Origin: JACMLD01 sp040007355
Lineage (GTDB): Bacteria > Bacteroidota > Bacteroidia > Chitinophagales > Chitinophagaceae
Reading direction: 5' to 3'
DNA length: 16,263 nucleotides
Assembly: GCA_040007355.1 (NCBI GenBank)
Contig: JBDTVE010000106.1
Coordinates: forward strand, 1 to 16,263
Shown here: in pieces, positions 1 through 6,361 of the stretch
Layout: each line of letters opens with the position of its first letter
Position numbering within the stretch: the stretch's first letter is position 1
Made by a program: the position numbers and the translations under genes
Notes under the pieces: model-generated
What the model saw: only the letters and a program-made list of their open reading frames with translations
What the model was told of the DNA's origin: nothing
The model's database searches: none

Positions 1-1
1 T

Positions 2-1258
2 ACCGACCGGCTGGCCGGCAAACCCGTCGGAAAATTACACGGCGTTGTGGTGGCTATCAAGGATGTCATTTGCTATAAAGGACACGCCGTTACCGCCGCC
101 TCCCATATTTTACAGGGTTTCACCGCTACCTACAATGCTACAGCCGTTCAGAAGCTGCTGGACGCCCAGGCCATCATTATCGGCGTTTGCAATTGTGATG
201 AATTTGCCATGGGCTCCAGCAATGAAAATTCTTTTTATGGCTTCACCCGCAATGCACTGGATGAAAGCCTGGTACCCGGTGGCTCTTCCGGAGGTTCGGC
301 GGTGGCGGTACAAGCTGGCTTATGCATGGTCAGTCTAGGAAGTGATACCGGTGGCTCTGTACGCCAGCCCGCTGATTTTTGTGGTATTGTGGGTCTTAAG
401 CCCAGCTATGGCCGCATTTCCCGGTATGGGCTGATTGCCTACGGCTCTTCCTTTGACCAGATTGGCATTTTTGCCAAAAACATCCCCGATACGGCCCTGC
501 TGCTGGAAAGCATTTCCGGGGAAGACGAATTTGACAGTACCGTATCGGATAAAGAAGTGCCTTCCTACACTGCCGCTCTTGAGGCGCCGGCCCCGGCACT
601 GCGCATCGGGTACCTGCAAGAAGCCCTTGACCACCCCGGGCTCGACCAGGAAATAGGCCGGGAAATATCAGGGTATATCAGCCGCCTGTCCGCCCTGGGT
701 CATCAGGTTAAGCCGGTAAGATTTGGACTTATAGACTATATCGTACCCGCATATTATGTACTTACTACCGCAGAAGCCTCTTCCAACCTCTCCCGGTACG
801 ATGGGGTGCGGTTTGGTTACCGCAGCACCCGGCCAGAAAGGGAACTGGCTGATTTTTACAAGGAAAGCCGGTCGGAAGGCTTTGGAAAAGAAGTAAAACG
901 ACGCATCCTGCTGGGCACCTTTGTTTTAAGCGCAGGTTATTTTGATGCCTACTTCACCCAGGCCCAAAAAGTAAGAAAAAAACTTTTAGACAAAACCAGG
1001 GAGATTTTTAACGATTTTGACGTTATCCTGCTTCCCACGGTGCCATCTACCGCATTTAAAATTGGCGAGAAAATGGACGATCCCATTGCCATGTATCTCG
1101 CTGATATTTATACAGTTTATGCCAATTTAGTGGGCATTCCCGCCATCTCTATTCCCCTTTTCAAACACCCTAATGGCATGCCTTTTGGCCTCCAGGTTAT
1201 GACAAACCAGTTTTGCGAACTATCTTTACTCCGCTTATCGCACCAATTACTGGCTTAA
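2..1258 (+). CDS. gatA: Asp-tRNA(Asn)/Glu-tRNA(Gln) amidotransferase subunit A, 5' truncated by window edge
   Basis: Subunit A of the GatCAB transamidase, which releases ammonia from glutamine so that misacylated Glu-tRNA(Gln) or Asp-tRNA(Asn) can be amidated in the cytoplasm. The frame is open from base 2 with no start codon. It enters at the region before the catalytic lysine, so roughly 60 N-terminal residues lie outside the window. The amidase-signature triad is visible: Lys in VVAIKD (codon 59-61), the cis-Ser of the GGSSGGSA glycine-rich segment, and the nucleophilic Ser of DTGGSVRQPA. The spacings (Lys +75 to Ser, +24 to Ser) match the S. aureus GatA triad as I remember it. The C-terminus is complete, with a TAA stop. 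The GTG at 47 is an internal Val, not the start. No gatB or gatC is visible. Assignment to GatA rather than another amidase rests on overall similarity and is strong. Confidence 0.93.
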   Translation, partial: TDRLAGKPVGKLHGVVVAIKDVICYKGHAVTAASHILQGFTATYNATAVQKLLDAQAIIIGVCNCDEFAMGSSNENSFYGFTRNALDESLVPGGSSGGSAVAVQAGLCMVSLGSDTGGSVRQPADFCGIVGLKPSYGRISRYGLIAYGSSFDQIGIFAKNIPDTALLLESISGEDEFDSTVSDKEVPSYTAALEAPAPALRIGYLQEALDHPGLDQEIGREISGYISRLSALGHQVKPVRFGLIDYIVPAYYVLTTAEASSNLSRYDGVRFGYRSTRPERELADFYKESRSEGFGKEVKRRILLGTFVLSAGYFDAYFTQAQKVRKKLLDKTREIFNDFDVILLPTVPSTAFKIGEKMDDPIAMYLADIYTVYANLVGIPAISIPLFKHPNGMPFGLQVMTNQFCELSLLRLSHQLLA

Positions 1259-1372
1259 TAATTGTAATTTCCTCTGTCCGCAGCGCTTTTCAAGCCTCCG
1301 TTTCCTGTATCCTCCTGAAACAAATCATTGTCCAACTGTTCCGTTTAAATCTTGTAAACGTAAACTACAACA

Positions 1373-2509
1373 ATGAAGAAGTTTTTATTACCCGTTGCTT
1401 ATTTACTGACTTTTACACCTTTTACCATGGCTCAGCAGGCTGTTTCCCTGGAATCGTCTGCGGTGGCCATCCAGACCGTTTCAGCGGTAAAAGACAGCGT
1501 TGGAAGCCTTAACGCAACGGTCGCCGCATTCACCAAAAGAAAAACTTCCAGGGATCTCTTTGATAACGACCAGATTGCAATGGCCGGCCCGCGTTTAAAT
1601 CCCCGTGCACTGGGTTTTGTACAGGACTATATAGAAAAAAACAGCGATGACCTGGAAGACATGAAGGGCTGGGGCAAACCTTATTTTAATGTAATGGATG
1701 GCATTCTCATTGCCCATAACCTGCCCAAGGAACTAAAATACTTGGCTGTTATTGAATCGCGTCTGCACACCAGCGCCGTTTCATGGGCTGGTGCCGTGGG
1801 CCCCTGGCAGCTGATGCCAGCTACCGCCCGGCTGTTGGGATTAAAGGTAAACCGCAAAATAGACGAAAGAAGCAATTATATAAAAAGTACCAATGCTGCG
1901 GCAAAATACCTGACTGATTTGTACGACCAATTTGGCGACTGGCTGCTGGTGATAGCGGCGTACAATGGCGGGGCCGGCAATGTTTTAAAAGCCATCCGCA
2001 AAAGCGGAAGCCACAATTTCTGGGATCTGCAGTACTACCTGCCCACAGAAAGCCGCAACCATGTAAAGAAATTTATTGCCACCCATTATATTTTTGAAGG
2101 ACAGGGCGGTTTAACAACGCTTACTAAAAAAGAAACCGTTGAAAATTACGGTGAAAACGGCACCTATATCTTTAACCGCAGGTTGAGCGCCGGTGAATTG
2201 GAACAGGCCAAAACCCAGACCGTTTCCGGTAAATATTATTCCACCGTAATTGCAAAGAATATTGTGATGGAAATAGTGGATTTTAACCGGTATAACCCTG
2301 ATTTTGATAAGGTGATGGGTAGTGCTGATAACAGCTATGATATCAAGCTGCCGCCCGCTAAAATGGAACTGTTCAATGCCAATAAATACCAGATCCTCAA
2401 TGAGTCCATCCAGTTATTGCTGAACAGCGCCCTTAGTTCTTCCACGCCGCCTGCATCGTCCGCTTCAAAAGACAGCATGCAGATGGCAACAAAAATGGCC
2501 AGGAAATAA
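1373..2509 (+). CDS. Secreted lytic transglycosylase (SLT/GH23 family, MltD-like)
   Basis: Predicted periplasmic murein lytic transglycosylase, which cleaves the MurNAc-GlcNAc bond of peptidoglycan to give a 1,6-anhydro end. The first about 20 residues are a signal peptide (MKKFLLPVAYLL core, likely cleaved near MAQQA); no lipobox Cys is seen. The SLT domain spans about residues 105-240. Its catalytic Glu is E128 in AVIESRLH, with GPWQLMPATA at 143-152 and AAYNGG at 195-200, all hallmark GH23 motifs. The last 130 residues have no recognisable domain; MltD proteins usually carry LysM repeats there, and I see none. The ATG at 1373 directly precedes the signal peptide, so the start is secure. 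It lies 114 bases after gatA on the same strand, without an obvious promoter match, so it could be co-transcribed with gatA. Family call is strong, exact subfamily is not. Confidence 0.9.
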   Translation: MKKFLLPVAYLLTFTPFTMAQQAVSLESSAVAIQTVSAVKDSVGSLNATVAAFTKRKTSRDLFDNDQIAMAGPRLNPRALGFVQDYIEKNSDDLEDMKGWGKPYFNVMDGILIAHNLPKELKYLAVIESRLHTSAVSWAGAVGPWQLMPATARLLGLKVNRKIDERSNYIKSTNAAAKYLTDLYDQFGDWLLVIAAYNGGAGNVLKAIRKSGSHNFWDLQYYLPTESRNHVKKFIATHYIFEGQGGLTTLTKKETVENYGENGTYIFNRRLSAGELEQAKTQTVSGKYYSTVIAKNIVMEIVDFNRYNPDFDKVMGSADNSYDIKLPPAKMELFNANKYQILNESIQLLLNSALSSSTPPASSASKDSMQMATKMARK

Positions 2510-2564
2510 CGTATTGGCACCAATCGCATGGGTATCGGCGCACCCGTAAAATTAGATCACCCGA

Positions 2565-2607
2565 GATAGGTCACCCGGATGATAGGTTACCCGAGATAGG
2601 TCACCTG
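2565..2607. repeat. Short tandem-like repeat, three 13-base units GATAGGTCACCCG
   Basis: Three near-identical units start at 2565 (GATAGGTCACCCG), 2581 (GATAGGTTACCCG) and 2595 (GATAGGTCACCTG), with spacings of 16 and 14 bases. Seen more broadly, the 17-mer ACCCGAGATAGGTCACC occurs twice, at 2559 and 2589. The array sits between two convergent genes. It is too short and irregular for CRISPR. It could be a remnant of a dispersed intergenic repeat family. Confidence 0.7.
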
Positions 2608-2619
2608 CAAGGGGTGACC
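2599..2619. terminator. Hairpin between convergent genes, possible bidirectional terminator
   Basis: GGTCACC at 2599-2605 and GGTGACC at 2613-2619 form a perfect 7-bp stem with a 7-base loop. It lies between the stop of the transglycosylase (+) and abuts the stop of pabB (-). There is no strong T run on either side, so the terminator role is inferred from position only. Confidence 0.4.
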
Positions 2620-3906
2620 CTACGAGAACACATTTTTTATAGCCTCCGCCTTTAACAAACACTCTTCATATTCTTCTGCTGCGTTGCTGTAAAAGGTTAT
2701 TCCCGAACCAACAAGATAGGAGAGATAGCGCGCTGTTTCATTGTACAGGATACTGCGGATAACGACGTTCAGGTCAAAATCGCCGCCGGGTTTTATATAT
2801 CCTACAGCCCCGGAGAAAATGCCCCGCCGGCAGGTTTCGTATTGTTCAATCAGTTCCATCACCTTTTTTTTGGGTGCCCCGGTCATGGAGCCCATGGGAA
2901 AGGTTTTTTTTATGATATCCGTAAACAACAAACCCGGCTGCAGGCTGCCGCTCACTGTTGAGATCATCTGGTGCACCTGCGGAAAAGAATAAATGCCAAA
3001 TAACTCTTCTACCTGCACGCTGCCTTCAACACATATCTTCGACAGATCGTTTCTCACCAAATCCACCACCATTACATTCTCGGAACGGTCTTTTGCGCTG
3101 TGGAATAAATGCTCCCTGTTCAGGGCGTCTCCTTCGGCATCCAGCGGGTTCCTGCGCCCTGTTCCTTTTATAGGCTGGGAGATAATGGTATCGCCTTGTT
3201 TTTTCAAATAACGCTCCGGGCTGGCACAAAGCAGGTACTTGTCACGGATCTTATAAAAAGCGGCAAATGGAGAAGGTGAAACAGCGCTCAGGGAGCGGTA
3301 AATGGTTAGCGGGTCTGCCTGTACGTTTTCGGCAAAAAATTCCTGACAGAAATTAATCTCGTAGCAATCACCGCGTAGTATATGACTGCGTAGCTTTTCA
3401 ACGGTTTCCAGGTAAGCCTGTTTGGAAAACCGCGGTTGAAAATGGATCTTGTTGGTAGCACTAGGAAGGGTGAATGGATCCCGGCTAAGCGAAATAAAAA
3501 CCTCTTGCGCTTTTTGCGGGCTGGCAGCGGCAATATGCAGTTCCTTTTTATTCAGCAACAAAACCGTTTCCGGCACAAAGAAAAAAAGATCAGGAAAACG
3601 GATATGATCGGGGTTGACCGAGAACACGGCTTCGGTTTCGTTTTTTAGGTCGTATCCAAGATGACCAAAAAGCCAGCCCCTCTGTTTTTGTTGAAACAGC
3701 TCCAATTGCCGGAAGGCTGTACCGGCAGGCGCTTCAACACAATCAACCATGCCGGCACCGGCAATGCATTCATAGGTTTGATGGTTGAAATGATACTGGT
3801 GGTTGTCTAGAAAACAACAGGTGCTGAACTGGTTTGCCCAACTCAGCACCTGGTGCTTTGTTCGTTCAAAATCGGTTACCGGAAAAGAAATAAAATTACT
3901 GTTCAA
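2620..3906 (-). CDS. pabB: Aminodeoxychorismate synthase component I (chorismate-binding)
   Basis: Converts chorismate plus ammonia to 4-amino-4-deoxychorismate, the first step of p-aminobenzoate and folate synthesis, with a separate glutaminase (PabA) that is not in this window. The chorismate-binding domain covers about residues 160-425. Visible motifs are PIKGT (245-249), DLVRNDLSKIC (282-292) and MTGAPKKK (341-348). Lys247 in PIKGT is the residue that distinguishes PabB from anthranilate synthase TrpE, which has Ala there, so I prefer PabB. At 428 residues it is a typical stand-alone component I. No ATG fits: the frame opens after a TGA at about 3937, and the first plausible initiator is TTG at 3906, just before the conserved N-terminus (FISFPVTDFE). 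Co-directional with the acidic gene (80-base gap) and purA upstream. Confidence 0.88.
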   Translation of the reverse strand: MNSNFISFPVTDFERTKHQVLSWANQFSTCCFLDNHQYHFNHQTYECIAGAGMVDCVEAPAGTAFRQLELFQQKQRGWLFGHLGYDLKNETEAVFSVNPDHIRFPDLFFFVPETVLLLNKKELHIAAASPQKAQEVFISLSRDPFTLPSATNKIHFQPRFSKQAYLETVEKLRSHILRGDCYEINFCQEFFAENVQADPLTIYRSLSAVSPSPFAAFYKIRDKYLLCASPERYLKKQGDTIISQPIKGTGRRNPLDAEGDALNREHLFHSAKDRSENVMVVDLVRNDLSKICVEGSVQVEELFGIYSFPQVHQMISTVSGSLQPGLLFTDIIKKTFPMGSMTGAPKKKVMELIEQYETCRRGIFSGAVGYIKPGGDFDLNVVIRSILYNETARYLSYLVGSGITFYSNAAEEYEECLLKAEAIKNVFS

Positions 3907-3986
3907 TATATCGGCTATAAGCAGCGTGGAATTTAGCGGTCATCTGAACACGAAGGAAAAGCTGTTGCAGCTATATCAACCCGCGC

Positions 3987-4421
3987 TTAATAATCATCGT
4001 CCTCGTCGTCAAAACCGCTATCATTAAAGAGGTCCATTTCTTTAAATTCATCATCCACCCCCAGATCTTCGTCATCACCCTTGCCTTTTTTGGAAGCAGC
4101 AGCGCCACCCGTGGCGCTTTTTTTTGTCTTTGATTTTGGGATGTCAAATTCATCAAAGTCCGGATCCCAGTCTTCTTCTTCTTCTACTTTTTCCCAATCA
4201 TCGGCTACTTCCACGTCATCCTCCTCGTCGTCCTCCTCTTCTTTTTTGCTTTTAGTTGCCGATTTTCCTTTAGCAGGCTTTGGAAGATCTTCCTCCTCAT
4301 CGAGGTCATCATCATCATCGTCCAGTTGCTTTTTAGATTTGGGAGACAGCTTCTCCTCTTTTTCGTCTGCATCTTTTGGTGCAGCTTTTTTTGCTGGTTT
4401 GTCCTTACTTGACTTCGCCAT
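3987..4421 (-). CDS. Highly acidic, low-complexity protein of unknown function
   Basis: 144 residues, not assignable to a family. An N-terminal Lys/Ala-rich stretch (about residues 1-30) leads into blocks of consecutive Asp and Glu (34-44 and 61-82), then a less repetitive acidic and aromatic core (WEKVEEEEDWDPDFDEFDI, about 76-94), a Lys/Ala/Gly linker, and a final acidic tail ending DDEDDDY. No signal peptide, membrane segment or cysteine is present. It is probably largely disordered, perhaps binding basic proteins or competing as a nucleic-acid mimic; that is speculation. Runs of GAT, GAA and GAG codons make it prone to replication slippage. ATG at 4421 is the only sensible start. It lies 79 bases after purA and 80 before pabB, all on -, which suggests co-transcription. 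The conserved aromatic core and the intact frame argue that it is a real gene. Confidence 0.75.
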   Translation of the reverse strand: MAKSSKDKPAKKAAPKDADEKEEKLSPKSKKQLDDDDDDLDEEEDLPKPAKGKSATKSKKEEEDDEEDDVEVADDWEKVEEEEDWDPDFDEFDIPKSKTKKSATGGAAASKKGKGDDEDLGVDDEFKEMDLFNDSGFDDEDDDY

Positions 4422-4500
4422 GGTCTAATAGGATTTTGATTTGTGTAAAATTTCAGCGAAGTTTTTAATCCGCCAAATTTTTTTAAATATTTTTTCTGTT

Positions 4501-5766
4501 TTATTCAATGTTTATTATTTGTTCCCGGCCGGGTCCGTTTGAAATATGAGAAACATTTACGCCGATATACTGGTTGATAAATCCTACATAGGCTTTCATT
4601 TTCTCAGGCAATGCGGTGGCCGATTTCGCTGCAATGGTATCGCAATTCCAGCCGTCAAAGGATTTCCATATCGGCTCAATGGCATGGTGCATCATCTGAA
4701 AAGGCACTTCCCTTGTTTCTACGCCGTTTATCGAATAGGCGGTACACACTTCCAGGTCTTTAAAATTATCCAAAATATCCGCTTTCGTCATTATTACTTT
4801 TGTAACGCCATTGATCATACAGGCAAATTTCAATGCCACCAGATCAATCCAGCCGCAACGGCGCGGTCTGCCTGTAGTGGCACCAAATTCATTCCCCAAC
4901 TTACGCAATTCTTCACCGGTGGCATCATTTAATTCGGTGGGAAAGGGGCCACCCCCCACTCTCGTGCAATAGGCCTTGGTAACACCCATTACATCGCGTA
5001 TTTTCTGCGGTGCAATGCCCAGCCCCGAACAAATGCCGGAACTGGTGGTATTGGAAGAGGTAACAAACGGGAAGGTGCCGAAATCAACATCCAGCATGCT
5101 TCCCTGCGCGCCTTCCGCCAATACTTTTTTCCCCTGTGAAATTTGATCGTTGATAAAATATTCGCCGTTTACAATATTCAGTTGCCGGAGAAATTCTATG
5201 CCTTCAAAAAAATCATGCTCCCAGGCGCTAATGTCTTCATCAAAATTAAAATTGTCCAGCAATTGGCGGTGTTTCTGACGCAATTGTTCATAAGACTTTT
5301 TAAAATCGGGCGCCAGCAGATCACCTACCCGCAGGGCATTGCGGCCGGTTTTGTCCATATAGGCAGGGCCGATGCCTTTTAGCGTGGAACCTATTTTGTC
5401 GTTACCTTTAGAAAGTTCCGAGGCCTTGTCCAGCGCACGGTGCGTGGGTAATATAAGATTGGTCCTTTGTGAAATAAACAGGTTCTTTTTTACATCAACG
5501 CCAAAAGAAGCAACCAGATCGCATTCTTTTTTCAGGGTCACGGGGTCAAGCACCACTCCATTGCCCACCAGGTTTATTGTTTTTTCATGAAAAACGCCCG
5601 AGGGAATCTGGTGCAGAACCACTTTCTTACCGCCAACATAAAGCGTATGCCCGGCGTTGGGACCTCCTTGGAAACGTGCAATTACATCGTAATGAGGCGC
5701 AAAATAATCTACAATTTTTCCCTTTCCTTCGTCTCCCCACTGCAAACCCAATATCGCATCTACCAT
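4501..5766 (-). CDS. purA: Adenylosuccinate synthetase
   Basis: Catalyses IMP + aspartate + GTP to adenylosuccinate, the first committed step from IMP to AMP, in the cytoplasm. 421 residues, close to the usual 420-435. The N-terminal P-loop signature QWGDEGKGK is at residues 9-17, with the catalytic Asp at D12, and GGPNAGHT is at 34-41 with the catalytic His at H40. Further conserved features are GNGVVLDP, the TTGRPRRCGW segment, and a guanine-binding C-terminal region ending near GPGREQII. All catalytic residues that I can identify are present. The ATG at 5766 puts the signature at its normal distance from the N-terminus. A good Bacteroidota promoter lies 36 to 68 bases upstream, so it probably heads a purA, acidic protein, pabB transcript. 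Confidence 0.97.
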   Translation of the reverse strand: MVDAILGLQWGDEGKGKIVDYFAPHYDVIARFQGGPNAGHTLYVGGKKVVLHQIPSGVFHEKTINLVGNGVVLDPVTLKKECDLVASFGVDVKKNLFISQRTNLILPTHRALDKASELSKGNDKIGSTLKGIGPAYMDKTGRNALRVGDLLAPDFKKSYEQLRQKHRQLLDNFNFDEDISAWEHDFFEGIEFLRQLNIVNGEYFINDQISQGKKVLAEGAQGSMLDVDFGTFPFVTSSNTTSSGICSGLGIAPQKIRDVMGVTKAYCTRVGGGPFPTELNDATGEELRKLGNEFGATTGRPRRCGWIDLVALKFACMINGVTKVIMTKADILDNFKDLEVCTAYSINGVETREVPFQMMHHAIEPIWKSFDGWNCDTIAAKSATALPEKMKAYVGFINQYIGVNVSHISNGPGREQIINIE

Positions 5767-5801
5767 ATAAAAATGTATGTTGAACTGTTATTGAGAAGTG
5801 G

Positions 5802-5834
5802 CAAAAATAACTGAATGAAACGATTTGTTTCAAA
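5802..5834 (-). promoter_or_regulatory. Candidate Bacteroidota sigma-ABfr promoter of purA
   Basis: Read on the minus strand: TTTG at 5834-5831, 21 bases, then TATTTTTG at 5809-5802, an exact match to the TAnnTTTG minus-7 consensus with a matching minus-33 TTTG at allowed spacing. Transcription would start near 5795, giving a leader of about 30 bases before the purA ATG at 5766. Confidence 0.7.
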
Positions 5835-5923
5835 GAGTTTTCAATAAATTATTTTTATTTTTTTCTTCCGCTTTTTTATAGGATCAATTGTTTTTTTGCA
5901 AGCGGCACGTATTGCAGACGGGC

Positions 5924-5944
5924 CGGTGCTGCGGTATCGCACCG
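5924..5944 (-). terminator. Weak hairpin downstream of rel
   Basis: CGGTGC (5924-5929) and GCACCG (5939-5944) can form a 6-bp stem with a 9-base loop, 28 bases beyond the rel stop codon. There is no T run downstream on the minus strand, so a termination role is only suggested by position. Confidence 0.25.
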
Positions 5945-5971
5945 TATTCAAATCGGTGGCCCGGCTACCAG

Positions 5972-6361
5972 CTATTCCTTTTCGGCATCGTACCGGTCTA
6001 CCGATTGAATACCATTTAATTTTAAAAGTTTTTCCACCAGGTTTTCCAGTTCTTCTTTATCGTGCACAAATACTTTGATATTGCCATGAAAGATGCCTTC
6101 GTTGGCTTCTACCGTTAGTGCGCTGATATTTATTTTCATCTCGCCCGAAATGAGATTGGTTATTTTATGAATAACACCTACATCGTCCAGCCCAACAATT
6201 TTTAAACCGGTCAGAAAAGAAATTTCTTTATTCTTGGCCCATTTTGTTTTTACTACTCGGTGACCGTAGTTCGACAACAATTTGGCGGCATTGGGACAAT
6301 TGGTCCGGTGAATGGTAAGTCCTTTGCCGGTTGTTACAAACCCAAATACATCATCGCCGGG
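5972..6361 (-). pseudogene. C-terminal part of frameshifted Rel (end of Cys-Cys region and ACT domain)
   Basis: Continuation of rel in the -1 frame. It is readable from the codon at 6361-6359 (PGDDVFGFVTTGKGL, then TIHRTNCPNAAKLLSNYGHRVVK) to a TAG stop at 5972. The first part completes the conserved Cys-rich region; the last about 75 residues (FLTGLKIVGLDDVGVIHKIT onward) are the ACT domain, which in long RSH proteins senses ribosome or amino-acid status and restrains hydrolase and synthetase output. Joined to the upstream frame it gives a protein of about 745 residues, the normal length for a bifunctional Rel. As the sequence stands this part has no start of its own apart from a TTG at 6280, and is probably untranslated unless the gap is a sequencing error. 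Confidence 0.8.

Noticed and set aside
47..49. GTG as gatA start codon
   Set aside because: It would sit four residues before the catalytic lysine; the frame is open further upstream with conserved GatA sequence.
2559..2605. CRISPR array
   Set aside because: Units of 13-17 bases with spacers of a few bases, only three copies, and no cas gene.
4081..4428. Ser-rich ORF on + opposite the acidic protein
   Set aside because: Runs of Ser and Phe are the complement of Asp/Glu and Lys codon runs on the other strand; it is a shadow frame.
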